A stretch of DNA of 64,000 bases from Streptomyces sp. PT12 (GTDB lineage: Bacteria; Actinomycetota; Actinomycetes; Streptomycetales; Streptomycetaceae), in contig NZ_QEST01000079.1 in assembly GCF_003311645.1 (NCBI RefSeq), positions 1 to 64,000 of the forward strand, in the 5' to 3' direction. Position 1 is the first letter of the stretch. The number at the start of each line of letters is the position of its first letter. Positions 8,843-18,441 of this stretch are shown in pieces. The position numbers and the translations under genes are program-made. The notes beneath the pieces are model-generated. The model had not been told where the DNA came from. It searched no databases and saw nothing but the letters and a program-made list of their open reading frames with translations.

Positions 8843-10957
8843 GTGACCGCCGACACGTCCGTGCCATCGACCGCACTGCTGACCGGATCCGACCCGGGCA
8901 ACTACACCGCGCGGCACCTGCTCGTCCTCGAGGGCCTCGAAGCGGTGCGCAAGCGCCCCGGCATGTACATCGGGTCAACGGACAGTCGCGGTCTGATGCA
9001 CTGCCTGTGGGAGATCATCGACAACGCCGTGGACGAGGCGCTCGGCGGCCACTGCGACCGCATCGAGGTGCTGCTGCGCGACGACGGCTCGGTCGAGGTC
9101 AGGGACAACGGGCGCGGCATCCCGGTCGACGTCGAGCCCAAGACGGGCCTCTCGGGAGTCGAGGTCGTCATGACCAAGCTGCACGCCGGCGGGAAGTTCG
9201 GCGGGGGCTCCTACGCCGCCTCGGGCGGCCTGCACGGCGTTGGCGCCTCCGTGGTGAACGCCCTCTCCGCCCGTCTCGACGTCGAGGTGGACCGCGGCGG
9301 CCGCACGCACGCGATCAGCTTCCGGCGCGGCACCCCCGGGATCTTCACGGAGTGGGGCCCGGACGCGCCGTTCGACCCCAGCAGCGGGCTGCTCAAGGGC
9401 AAGAAGATCCCCAAGACCCGCACCGGCACCCGCGTGCGGTACTGGGCGGACCGGCAGATCTTCCTCAAGGACGCCAAGCTCTCCCTCGAGACGCTGTACG
9501 CCCGCGCCCGGCAGACGGCGTTCCTGGTGCCGGGGCTGACCATCACGGTGCGTGACGAGCGGGGCGTGGACGGCGCCGAGGCGTCCGAAGAGGTCTTCAG
9601 GTACGACGGCGGCATCAGTGAGTTCTGCGAGTACCTGGCGCCCGACAAGCCCGTGTGCGACGTGCTGCGGCTCACCGGCCAGGGCACGTTCAAGGAGACC
9701 GTCCCGGTCCTGGACGACCGCGGCCACATGATCCCCACCGAGGTCAGGCGCGACCTGGAGGTGGACGTCGCGCTGCGCTGGGGCACGGGCTATGACACGA
9801 CGCTCAAGTCGTTCGTCAACATCATCGCCACCCCCAAGGGCGGCACCCATGTCGCGGGGTTCGAGCGGGCCGTGCGCACGACGGTGAACGACGTGCTGCG
9901 CTCCGCGAAGCTCCTGCGGGTCGCCGAGGACGACATCACCAAGGACGACGCCCTCGAGGGCCTCACGGCGGTGGTGACCGTCCGGCTTGCCGAGCCGCAG
10001 TTCGAGGGGCAGACCAAGGAGGTGCTCGGCACCTCGGCCGCGGCCCGCATCGTGTCGAACGTGGTGGCGAAGGAGCTGAAGGAGTTCCTGACGTCGACCA
10101 AGCGGGACGCCAAGCAGCAGGCCCGCGCGGTGCTCGACAAGGTCGTGGCCGCCGCCCGCACGCGCATCGCCGCGCGGCAGCACAAGGAGGCGCAGCGCCG
10201 CAAGACGGCCCTCGAGTCCTCGGCGCTCCCCGCCAAGCTGGCCGACTGCCGCAGCGACGAGGTGGACCGCAGCGAGCTGTTCATCGTCGAGGGCGACAGC
10301 GCACTCGGCACGGCCAAGCTCGCGCGCAACTCCGAGTTCCAGGCGCTGCTGCCCATCCGCGGCAAAATCCTCAACGTCCAGAAGTCCTCCGTCTCGGACA
10401 TGCTCAAGAACGCCGAGTGCAGCGCCATCATCCAGGTGATAGGAGCCGGGTCGGGGCGGACGTTCGACATCGACCAGGCGCGTTACGGCCGGGTGATCTT
10501 CCTCGCGGACGCCGACGTGGACGGCGCCCACATCCGCTGTCTGCTGCTGACCCTCTTCCAGCGCTACATGCGGCCGATGGTCGAGCAGGGCCGCGTCTTC
10601 TCCGCCGTGCCGCCGCTGCACAGGATCGAGCTGAGCAACCCCAAGCGCGGCCAGGACAAGTACGTCTACACCTACTCCGACCAGGAGCTTCGCGACACGC
10701 TGCTCGACCTGGAGCGCAGGAAGGTCCGCTACAAGGACTCGATCCAGCGCTACAAGGGCCTGGGGGAGATGGACGCCGACCAGCTGGCCGAGACGACGAT
10801 GGACCCGCGCAAGCGGACCCTGCGCCGGATCAACATCAGCGATCTCGAGGCGGCCGAGGAGGCGTTCAGCCTGCTGATGGGGAACGAGGTGGCTCCCCGC
10901 CGCGAGTTCATCTCCAGCTCGGCGGCGACCCTGGACCGCTCGCGCATCGACACCTGA
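8843..10957 (+). CDS. parE: DNA topoisomerase IV subunit B
   Basis: A 704-residue type IIA topoisomerase ATPase subunit that pairs with ParC to decatenate chromosomes. The GHKL ATPase is at residues 25-240 (EAVRKRPGMYIGST, WEIIDNAVDEAL, GGLHGVGASVVNAL). The TOPRIM domain is near residues 470-590 (FIVEGDSALGTAK, FLADADVDGAHIRCL). GTG at 8843 has GAGGAG eight bases upstream. It is called ParE rather than GyrB because it lies in the hrdB-parE-parC neighbourhood typical of Streptomyces and lacks an adjacent gyrA, which in these genomes sits with gyrB near the origin. The parC partner is about 5 kb downstream on the other strand. Confidence 0.93.
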   Translation: MTADTSVPSTALLTGSDPGNYTARHLLVLEGLEAVRKRPGMYIGSTDSRGLMHCLWEIIDNAVDEALGGHCDRIEVLLRDDGSVEVRDNGRGIPVDVEPKTGLSGVEVVMTKLHAGGKFGGGSYAASGGLHGVGASVVNALSARLDVEVDRGGRTHAISFRRGTPGIFTEWGPDAPFDPSSGLLKGKKIPKTRTGTRVRYWADRQIFLKDAKLSLETLYARARQTAFLVPGLTITVRDERGVDGAEASEEVFRYDGGISEFCEYLAPDKPVCDVLRLTGQGTFKETVPVLDDRGHMIPTEVRRDLEVDVALRWGTGYDTTLKSFVNIIATPKGGTHVAGFERAVRTTVNDVLRSAKLLRVAEDDITKDDALEGLTAVVTVRLAEPQFEGQTKEVLGTSAAARIVSNVVAKELKEFLTSTKRDAKQQARAVLDKVVAAARTRIAARQHKEAQRRKTALESSALPAKLADCRSDEVDRSELFIVEGDSALGTAKLARNSEFQALLPIRGKILNVQKSSVSDMLKNAECSAIIQVIGAGSGRTFDIDQARYGRVIFLADADVDGAHIRCLLLTLFQRYMRPMVEQGRVFSAVPPLHRIELSNPKRGQDKYVYTYSDQELRDTLLDLERRKVRYKDSIQRYKGLGEMDADQLAETTMDPRKRTLRRINISDLEAAEEAFSLLMGNEVAPRREFISSSAATLDRSRIDT

Positions 10958-10990
10958 GCGGGTCGCCCCGGCGTGCCCGGCGCGGCGGGC

Positions 10991-11917
10991 TCAGGGCAGG
11001 CGCTCCACGGCCCGCGTGGTGAGCCGGGCGGCGGGCGCGGGTGCCGCCCCGCACGAGGCGGGGGCCGCCGCCCCGGCGGGCTCATCGGCGAGCGTCACCG
11101 ACCAGCGGCGGCCGTCGGCGTGGGAGACGGTCGCCGTCCACGCCGCGCCCTCGCCGCCCGCGTCCCCGCCTCCCGCGTCCTGGGCGCGCGAGGCGGTGAC
11201 CTCCGTCAGGGCGTCGGCCCCCTCCTCGCCGATCAGGGCGCGCACGGCCAGCTCGGCCGCCTGTCCTGGGCGGTCCCACGTGGAGCGCCCGCGGCAGCCA
11301 TCGAGGGCGACGCGCCCCCGCGTGAGCGCGGCCACGACGTTCTTGACGCCGACCGAGGTCATCCGGCCGTAGGCGTAGCCGTGCGGCAGCGTCAGCAGGG
11401 TGGGGGAGAAGCGGTGGCCGCCGAGGTGGGTGATCTCCCAGACGTCGGCGCCGCCCGCGCCGGCGACCTCCGCGGCCAGCGGGCGCCCCAGCAGGGCGCA
11501 GCAGCGGTCGCGGGTGCCGTTGGTGCACACCAGGACGAGGGGGGCGCCGTCGTGCGGCTCCCCGATCCCGTCGTGGTGGCCCTCCGCGAGCCTGGCGAAG
11601 TCGAGGCCGGTGAGCCGCGCGGGGTCGGTGTCGGCGAGGACGCGGATCCAGGCGTTGCCCGGCGCGGTGTGCGCGAGGAAGGCGCGGCGGCCGCCGGTGG
11701 TGCGCCCGGGGCGCCTGATGAGGGCCACGCGAACCCCGGCGCTTCCGTCCGCCGCCGCGCTCAGCGTCGCACCCACCTCGGGGTCGAGGCGGCTCTGGAG
11801 GAGGGCCTTGGCGCCCCACGGTCCGGGCTGCTCGATCAGCAGCCAGGTCCGGGCGGTGGCCGCGGTGCCGGCGAGGGGCTCGGCCCACGCCAGCGAGGCG
11901 GCGGTGCACGTGCTCAC
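10991..11917 (-). CDS. Sucrase/ferredoxin-like family protein
   Basis: A 308-residue protein of the sucrase/ferredoxin-like family, which has a thioredoxin-like fold and can carry a [2Fe-2S] cluster. The diagnostic block is near residues 135-190: CTNGTRDRCCALLGRPLA, then VWEITHLGGHRFSP and PHGYAYGRM. The conserved cysteines and histidines suggest cluster or metal binding, and the enzyme activity is unknown. GTG at 11917 starts where homology begins; a GGAGG lies about 14 bases upstream, rather far. The C-terminal 30 residues are alanine/proline-rich. It converges on parE with only 33 bp between, so the two transcripts may interfere. Confidence 0.8.
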   Translation of the reverse strand: MSTCTAASLAWAEPLAGTAATARTWLLIEQPGPWGAKALLQSRLDPEVGATLSAAADGSAGVRVALIRRPGRTTGGRRAFLAHTAPGNAWIRVLADTDPARLTGLDFARLAEGHHDGIGEPHDGAPLVLVCTNGTRDRCCALLGRPLAAEVAGAGGADVWEITHLGGHRFSPTLLTLPHGYAYGRMTSVGVKNVVAALTRGRVALDGCRGRSTWDRPGQAAELAVRALIGEEGADALTEVTASRAQDAGGGDAGGEGAAWTATVSHADGRRWSVTLADEPAGAAAPASCGAAPAPAARLTTRAVERLP

Positions 11918-11981
11918 ACAGGCCAGGCTAACCTCCGCTGTCACCCCTGCCCCTGGCGACGGCCGCCCGGTGGTCGGTGTG

Positions 11982-13214
11982 ATGGGTGCATTCGACTCCC
12001 CCGAGACGGCCGAGCCGCTCACGAACCTCCGGGCCATGCGCTGGGAGGACGACTCCATGGGCAGCGAGCAGCTGCGCAACTGCGAGGCCCTGATGATCCA
12101 GATGGGCGCGGATCAGCTCGGCATGTACCTCGCCACCCCCGAGCAGCCCGACCTCAGCTGGGCCCACCCGCGCGTCCGCCAGGAGCACGAGGACATCCTC
12201 CGCTTCTGGTTCGACCGCGGCGCCGCGGGCATCCGCATCGACTCCGCCGCCCTGCTCGCCAAGGCCCCCGACCTGCCGGACTTCGAGCCAGGGCGCGACC
12301 CGCACCCCTATGTGGACCGCGACGAGCTGCACGACATCTACCGCTCGTGGCGCTCCGTCGCCGACGCCTATGACGGCGTGCTCATCGGCGAGCTGTGGCT
12401 CCCCGACGTCAAGCGGTTCGCGCGGTATCTGCGCCCCGACGAGCTGCACACGGCGTTCAACGTCGACTTCCTCTCCCGCCCCTGGGCGCCCGACGAGCTG
12501 CGCGCCTCCATCGACGCCACGCTCGCCGCGCACGCCGGGGCCGGCGCCCCCGCCACGTGGGTGCTCTGCAACCACGACGTAACCCGCACCGTCACGCGCT
12601 ACGGCCGCGCCGAGACGGGCTTCGCGTTCGCCGCCAAGCGCTTCGGCACCCCCACCGACCTGGCCCTCGGCACGCGCAGGGCCAGGGCCGCGGCCCTGCT
12701 CACCCTCGCCCTGCCCGGCGCCGTCTACCTCTACCAGGGCGAGGATCTCGGCCTGGTAGAGGCCCAGATCCCCCGCGACCGCATCACCGACCCCATGCAC
12801 CGCAGGTCGGGCGGTATCGACCCGGGCCGCGACGGATGCCGCGTTCCGCTGCCCTGGGAGGGCGAGCGGCCCCCTTACGGATTCGGCGGGCGCGACACAT
12901 GGCTGCCCCGGCCCACCGACTGGGCGCCGTACACCGCGGCGCGGCAGGAGAACGACCCCGACTCCATGCTCAGCCTCTACCGCACCGCCCTGCGGCTGCG
13001 GCGCGGCTGGGCCGACCCCGGCAGCCAGGCGCTGACCTGGCTCGAGGGCGAGCCGGGGCTGCTCGCCTTCGCCCGCGCCGACGGGCTGATCTGCGCCGTC
13101 AACCTGGCGGATGAGCCCGTTCCGCTCCCCGCCCACACAGCCGTCCTGCTCAGCAGCGGTCCGCTGGACGACGCGGCCCTGCTGCCCGCGGACACGGCGG
13201 CCTGGCTGCGGGGC
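11982..13214 (+). pseudogene. 5'-truncated GH13 alpha-glucosidase
   Basis: From about 12125 the translation matches the C-terminal two thirds of an actinobacterial GH13 alpha-glucosidase: TPEQPDLSWAHP, the nucleophile segment GIRIDSAALLAK, the acid/base segment VLIGELWLPD and NHDVTR. The N-terminal TIM-barrel strands, including the substrate-binding DxxxNH region, are absent. In their place are about 45 residues I cannot identify (such as MRWEDDSMGSEQL). The usual end (TAAWLRG) is reached at 13214, but no stop follows and the frame stays open to 13436, across the next gene's start. A 5' deletion and a lost stop mark it as dead, though its three catalytic residues survive. Confidence 0.75.
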
Positions 13215-13266
13215 TGCCCCGCGCCCAGGGCGCCACCCACCCCCACCCCCCACGGAAGGGAATGTC

Positions 13267-14629
13267 ATGACCGCACCACAAGCAGCGCGGCGGTCGCGTC
13301 CGCGCCTGCGTGCGGCGCTCACCGCCGGAGCGTGCGCGGCCGTCCGCCGCGACCGCCGACGTCTCCCCACGGGCCGGCGCCGATCTGCCTTTTGTCTCGC
13401 AGGAGGCGGAGGACGCCGAGCACAACGGCACCGTGATCGGTCCCGATCACACCCAGGGCACCGTCGCCTCCGAGGCGTCGGGCCGCCGGGCGGTGCGGAT
13501 CGCCTCCGGCCAGCACGTGGAGTTCACGCTCCACGCGCCCGCCAACGCGATCACCGTCGTCTACAACCTCCCTGACGGCGCCTCCGGCACCCTGTCGGTG
13601 TACGCGGGCGGGCAGAAGCTCGACCGGCGCCTCGACGTCACCTCCCGGTACGCCTACTTCGACGCCCCGTGGATCGCCGGGTCGAAGACGCACCACTTCT
13701 TCAACCACGGCCGCCTGCTCCTCGGCCGGGACCTCGCCGCGGGGGACACCGTCACGCTCCAGGTGGACCCGAAAGACACCGCGGGCGAGCACACGATCGA
13801 CTCGGTCGACTTCGAGCAGGTGGCCGCGCCCGCCTCGCCGCCGCCGGGCGCGCTCGACGTCACCGCGCTCGGCGCCGACCCCAGCGGCCAGGCGGACTCC
13901 ACCCAGGCGTTCCTCCAGCCGTTCTTCCCCCTCTCCGGCACCATCACCGTGGACGGCAACACGCTTGTGCGCACCGGGGCCATGAACCCCAACGGGAACC
14001 ACCCCATGTCCGCGCTGCGCGTCGACCCCTACAACCGCCCGATCGAGGCGGACGTCCGCATCACGAACACGACGGTGCTCGACAGCCCGTGGAGCGCGTT
14101 CCAGTTCGTCTCGGGCAGCGGCGCCGGGCTCGCGGCCGACAACGTGACGATCGACGGCGCCACCGTGCGGAACGTCGGCACCGTCGTCCTCCAGGCCGAG
14201 ACCACGGGATCCGCCACCATCAGCGACGTGACCGCCACGGGCGTCGGCGTGACCGGCGTCTCCAACTGCCCCTATCCGACCGGCATCGCCCCGATGCGGC
14301 TCGACGACGGCGGCGGGAACTCCGGCTGGGACGGCGAGTGGACCGACTGCTCGACCTGGCCCCAGCCCGGCGACACCTCAGGCGAGCCCGACCCCGACCG
14401 CGACCTCGCGGCGGACAGGCCCGTCCTCGGCGCGCCGACCGAGGTGGGCCGCGTGGGTCCGAAGCTGCCCCCGCCCGCCGCCTGGGAGACCCGCTCGCCG
14501 ACCCTCACGATCCGCGGCGGCGACCAGCCGGGATCCCTGACCGACCTGGTCGCCTCGCGGCCCTGCACCTTCGACCCCGCGCGCGGCAGCGAGGTCACCG
14601 GGACCCCGCCGGGCTCCACCGAAGTGTGA
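13267..14629 (+). pseudogene. Decayed secreted mycodextranase/alpha-1,3-glucanase-like gene
   Basis: ATG 13267 starts a twin-basic signal-peptide-like N-terminus (ARRSRPRLRAALTAGACA), but the hydrophobic core is missing and the frame shifts. The mature part continues in another frame (AGADLPFVSQEAEDAEHNG), matching the carbohydrate-binding domain of secreted glucanases. After QADSTQAF the text jumps to PLSGTITVDGNTLVRTG. The central part of the beta-helix, which would hold the catalytic region, is therefore missing. Near the C-terminus another jump inside a discoidin-like domain (RPVLGAP to EVGRVGPKLPPPAAW) and an early end suggest further deletions. No active enzyme can be made. It follows the broken GH13 gene in the same orientation. 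Confidence 0.75.
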
Positions 14630-14713
14630 CGCCGGACCCCAGGGGTGGCATCCCCCGGCGAAGCGCCTCTCCGGCGCCGCCGGGGGATGCGCGTGCGGCG
14701 TATCGTTCGACGC

Positions 14714-15784
14714 ATGCATGGCATCAACGGCCGGGGCGCGCACGGCCGCAGGATCCCGGTCATCGTGCTGGCGGGCTTCCTCGGCGCGGGCAAGACCACG
14801 CTCCTCAACCACCTGCTGCGCAACCGCTCAGGCGTCCGCATCGGCGCCGTCGTCAACGACTTCGGGTCCATCCCCGTCGACGCCATGACCGTGGCGGGAC
14901 AGGTCGACGCGATGGCCTCCTTCGGCAACGGCTGCCTGTGCTGCGCCGTGGACACCGAGGACCTGGACGCGGCCCTCGACCGGCTCGCCCACCCCGATGC
15001 CGCGATCGACCTGCTCGTGGTCGAGGCCAGCGGCCTCGCCGAGCCCCCCGCGCTGATCCGGATGATCCTCGCCAGCGAGAACGAGCGCATCGTCTACGGC
15101 GGCCTCGTCCTGGTCGTGGACGCCGCCGAGCCCGCGGGCACGCGCCACCCCGGCGTCGCCGACCTGATCGTCCTCAACAAGACCGACCGCGTGGACGGGG
15201 CGACGCGGTCGGCCCTCGCCGCCGAGCTGCGGCGGCGCGGCGGCGGCGCCCCCGTCGTCGAGGCCGCGCACGGGCGCGTGGACCCCCGGCTGCTGTTCGA
15301 CCCCGAGGCCGCGGGCGAGCTTGTGCAAGGGCCGCGCCAGCTGTCGTTCGCCGACCTCGACGAGGCCGCGACCGCGGACGACCACCCGCACACCCACTAT
15401 GAGAGCGTGGCGTTCACGGCCGAAACGCCCCTCGCCCCAGGCCCCTTGACGCGCTTCTTCGAGGAGCGGCCGCCGGGCCTCTACCGCGTCAAGGGCTTTG
15501 TCCTGGTGGGCGCCGAGCGCTTCGCCGTCCATGCCGTGGGCCGCTTCCTGCGCTTCTACCCCGCCTCGCCCGAGGGGGGCACCGAGCTGGTCCTCATCGG
15601 CTCGGGCATCGACGCGGGGGCGCTGCGCAAGGAGCTCGACGCGTGCGTCGCCGCCCCCGGGGGCCGGGAGGGCGACGAAGAGGACCGCGCCGACTGGGCG
15701 TTTCTCAGGTATGTCGACCTTGGCGACCCGGTGGACCGGGCCGACCTGGCCGACCACGCCGAGACGGCCGACCCCGAGGGCTGA
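14714..15784 (+). CDS. CobW/COG0523-family metal-chaperone GTPase
   Basis: A 356-residue P-loop GTPase of the G3E/COG0523 family, whose members insert or deliver metals such as zinc or cobalt. Walker A is AGFLGAGKTTLLN (residues 17-30), the metal-binding CxCC motif is GNGCLCCA (near residue 77), and the guanine-specificity motif is LNKTD. The C-terminal CobW domain follows, with a histidine cluster (DDHPHTHYES) before it that could bind metal. ATG at 14714 is chosen because the P-loop domain starts there. The end is acidic. No metal transporter or Zur-type box adjoins it, so its metal is unknown. It converges on parC. Confidence 0.88.
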   Translation: MHGINGRGAHGRRIPVIVLAGFLGAGKTTLLNHLLRNRSGVRIGAVVNDFGSIPVDAMTVAGQVDAMASFGNGCLCCAVDTEDLDAALDRLAHPDAAIDLLVVEASGLAEPPALIRMILASENERIVYGGLVLVVDAAEPAGTRHPGVADLIVLNKTDRVDGATRSALAAELRRRGGGAPVVEAAHGRVDPRLLFDPEAAGELVQGPRQLSFADLDEAATADDHPHTHYESVAFTAETPLAPGPLTRFFEERPPGLYRVKGFVLVGAERFAVHAVGRFLRFYPASPEGGTELVLIGSGIDAGALRKELDACVAAPGGREGDEEDRADWAFLRYVDLGDPVDRADLADHAETADPEG

Positions 15785-15832
15785 CCGCGCCGCCCGCCGA
15801 CCGGCCGCACCGGACCGGCCGCACCGGACCGG

Positions 15833-18295
15833 CTACACCGGGCCGCCGATCACCGCGACGGCCTTGGCGAGCGGCGTGCCCGAGCCGTCCCTGCGCGGGT
15901 CGGTCCCGGGCAGCGGCACCGGCGCGCCCGTCGCCGTCGCGGCCCGCGCGGGAGCCGCCCCTGCCCAGGCGAACGTCAGCCGGTCCTCGCCCTTGAGGAA
16001 CCGCTGGCAGCGCACCCCGCCCGTCGCGCGCCCCTTGCGCGGATACTGCTCGAACGGCGTCAGCTTGGCCGTTCCCATCGAGTCGTCCAGCGTCCCGCTG
16101 CCCCCCGCCACCGTGAACACCAGGGCGTCCCGCGCCGGGTCGACGACCGTGAAGGAGATGACCGCGGCGCCATCCGCCAGCTTGACGCCCGCCATGCCCC
16201 CGGCGGGCCGCCCCTGCGGCCGCACCTGGCTCGCCTGGTAGCGCAGCAGCTGCGCGTCGCTCGTGATGAAGACCAGGTCCTCCTCGCCGGTGTGCAGCTC
16301 GGCGGCGCCCACGACGCGGTCGCCCTCCTTGAGGGTGATGACCTCCAACTCCTCCTTGTTCGACGGGTAGTCGGGCACCACCCGCTTGACCACGCCCTGC
16401 TGCGTGCCGATCGCGAGCCCCGGCGACGACTCGTCGAGCGACGTCAGGCACACCACCCGCTCGTCGGCCTCGAGCGAAAGGAACTCCGACACCGCGGCCC
16501 CGCCCGCCAGGCTCGGCGCCGAGGCGCGGCCCGGCAGCTGCGGCAGGTCCACCACCGCGAGCCGCAGCAGGCGGCCCGTGGACGTCACCGCGCCCACCTC
16601 ACCCCTGGTCGTGGACGCCACCGCCGAGATCACCACGTCGTGCTTCCCGCGCGACGTGGACTGCGGCGTGTCCGTCGCGTCGAACGACGCCTCGCCGTCC
16701 GCCGTCCGCGCCAGCAGCCCCGTCGATGACATCAGCACGCGGCACGGGTCGTCCGAGACCTCGAGTGGCAGGGCCTCGGCGGGCGCGCCGTCGGACTCCA
16801 TCAGGACCGTCCGGCGCGGCGTGCCGTACTTCTTGGCGACCTCGGCCAGCTCGCTCGACACCAGCTTCCGCAGCTCGGCGTCCGAGTCGAGGATCCGGGT
16901 CAGCTCCTCGATCTCGGCGGTCAGCCGGTCCCGTTCGGACTCGAGCTCGATCCGGTCGAACCTGGTCAGCCGCCGCAGCGGGGTGTCGAGGATGTACTGG
17001 GTCTGCACCTCGGAGAGCCCGAAGCGGGCGATCAGCCCCTCCTTGGCCTCCGCGGCGTTCTCGCTCGAACGGATGATCCTGATGACCTCGTCGATGTCGA
17101 CGAGCGCCACCAGCAGGCCCTCGACCAGGTGCAGCCGGTCCCGCCGCTTGCCCCGCCTGAACTCGCTGCGCCGCCGCACCACATCGAACCTGTGGTCCAC
17201 ATAGACCTGGAGCAGCTCGCGCAGGCCGAGCGTCAGCGGCTGGCCGTCCACCAGCGCGACGTTGTTGATGCCGAAGGTCTCCTCCATCGGCGTCAGCTTG
17301 TACAGCTGGGCGAGGACGGCCTCGGGGTTGAAGCCGTTCTTCACCTCGATGACCAGGCGCAGCCCGTGCTCGCGGTCGGTCAGGTCCTTCACGTCGGCGA
17401 TGCCTTGGAGGCGCTTGGCGTTGACCAGGTCCTTGATCTTGGCGATCACCTTCTCGGGGCCCACCGTGAATGGCAGCTCGGTGACCACGAGGCCACGGCG
17501 GCGGGCCGAGACCTTCTCCACCGTCACCTTCGCCCGCATCCTGAACGTGCCGCGCCCGCTGGCGTAGGCGTCGCGGATGCCGTCGAGGCCCACGATCTGC
17601 CCCCCCGTGGGGAGGTCGGGCCCCGGCACGAAGCGCATCAGCGTCGCCAGGTCGGCCGCGGGGTGCCGGATGAGGTGGCGGGCCGCGGCGATGACCTCGC
17701 TGAGGTTGTGCGGCGGCATGTTCGTCGCCATGCCGACCGCGATGCCGCTCGACCCGTTCACCAGGAGGTTCGGATAGGCGGCCGGCAGCGTGACCGGCTC
17801 GCGCTCGCTGCCGTCGTAGTTGGGCGCGAAGTCGACGGTGTCCTCGTCGATCGCGTCCACCATCAGCCCGGCCGCGGGCGCGGAGCGGCACTCGGTGTAC
17901 CGCATGGCGGCGGGCGGGTCGTCGTTCCCCAACGAGCCGAAGTTCCCGTGGCCGTCCACCAGCGGCAGCCGCATCGAGAACGACTGGGCCATGCGCACCA
18001 GGGCGTCGTAGATGGCCGTGTCACCGTGCGGGTGCAGCTTGCCCATCACCTCGCCCACCACCCGGGCGCACTTCACATAGCCGCGGTCGGGCCGCAGCCC
18101 CATGTCGTGCATCTGGTACAGGATCCGCCGGTGCACCGGCTTCATCCCGTCCCGGGCGTCGGGCAGCGCCCGGGAGTAGATCACCGAGTAGGCGTACTCG
18201 AGGAAGGACCCCTGCATCTCGTCGACGACGTCGATGTCGAGGATGCGCTCCTCGAACTCCTCGGGAGGCGGGGACTGCGTGCTGCGGCGGGCCAT
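15833..18295 (-). CDS. parC: DNA topoisomerase IV subunit A
   Basis: An 820-residue DNA breakage-reunion subunit that works with ParE. The winged-helix core carries [15 protein letters not shown], the quinolone-region [13 protein letters not shown] and the catalytic tyrosine in AAMRYTECR (near residue 120). The coiled-coil arm lies in the middle. The C-terminal 300 residues are the beta-pinwheel repeats that set substrate preference, here without a GyrA-type QRRGG box that I could find. ATG 18295 has GAAGGAG ten bases upstream. It is divergent from the M16 peptidase pair. The ParC name rests on proximity to parE and the C-terminal domain. Confidence 0.92.
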   Translation of the reverse strand: MARRSTQSPPPEEFEERILDIDVVDEMQGSFLEYAYSVIYSRALPDARDGMKPVHRRILYQMHDMGLRPDRGYVKCARVVGEVMGKLHPHGDTAIYDALVRMAQSFSMRLPLVDGHGNFGSLGNDDPPAAMRYTECRSAPAAGLMVDAIDEDTVDFAPNYDGSEREPVTLPAAYPNLLVNGSSGIAVGMATNMPPHNLSEVIAAARHLIRHPAADLATLMRFVPGPDLPTGGQIVGLDGIRDAYASGRGTFRMRAKVTVEKVSARRRGLVVTELPFTVGPEKVIAKIKDLVNAKRLQGIADVKDLTDREHGLRLVIEVKNGFNPEAVLAQLYKLTPMEETFGINNVALVDGQPLTLGLRELLQVYVDHRFDVVRRRSEFRRGKRRDRLHLVEGLLVALVDIDEVIRIIRSSENAAEAKEGLIARFGLSEVQTQYILDTPLRRLTRFDRIELESERDRLTAEIEELTRILDSDAELRKLVSSELAEVAKKYGTPRRTVLMESDGAPAEALPLEVSDDPCRVLMSSTGLLARTADGEASFDATDTPQSTSRGKHDVVISAVASTTRGEVGAVTSTGRLLRLAVVDLPQLPGRASAPSLAGGAAVSEFLSLEADERVVCLTSLDESSPGLAIGTQQGVVKRVVPDYPSNKEELEVITLKEGDRVVGAAELHTGEEDLVFITSDAQLLRYQASQVRPQGRPAGGMAGVKLADGAAVISFTVVDPARDALVFTVAGGSGTLDDSMGTAKLTPFEQYPRKGRATGGVRCQRFLKGEDRLTFAWAGAAPARAATATGAPVPLPGTDPRRDGSGTPLAKAVAVIGGPV

Positions 18296-18441
18296 CGCGG
18301 CAGGGCTCCTTCGTACGGGTGGACGGGTTACCGCGGACCATTGTGGCCCGCTCCACCGACAAGCGAGAACTTCGCACACCCCGGCTCACCTTGCATAAGG
18401 TGGCGGGGACTCCGACCGTCCGAGCGAAGGGACCCGACCCC

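Noticed and set aside
10958-10990. Hairpin between parE and the convergent gene
   Set aside because: Only a 5-bp stem with a six-base loop; weak for a terminator.
11918-11950. Iron-box-like TTAGCCTGGCCT upstream of the sucrase/ferredoxin-like gene
   Set aside because: It lacks the symmetric TTAGG-CCTAA arms, so it is not a convincing site.
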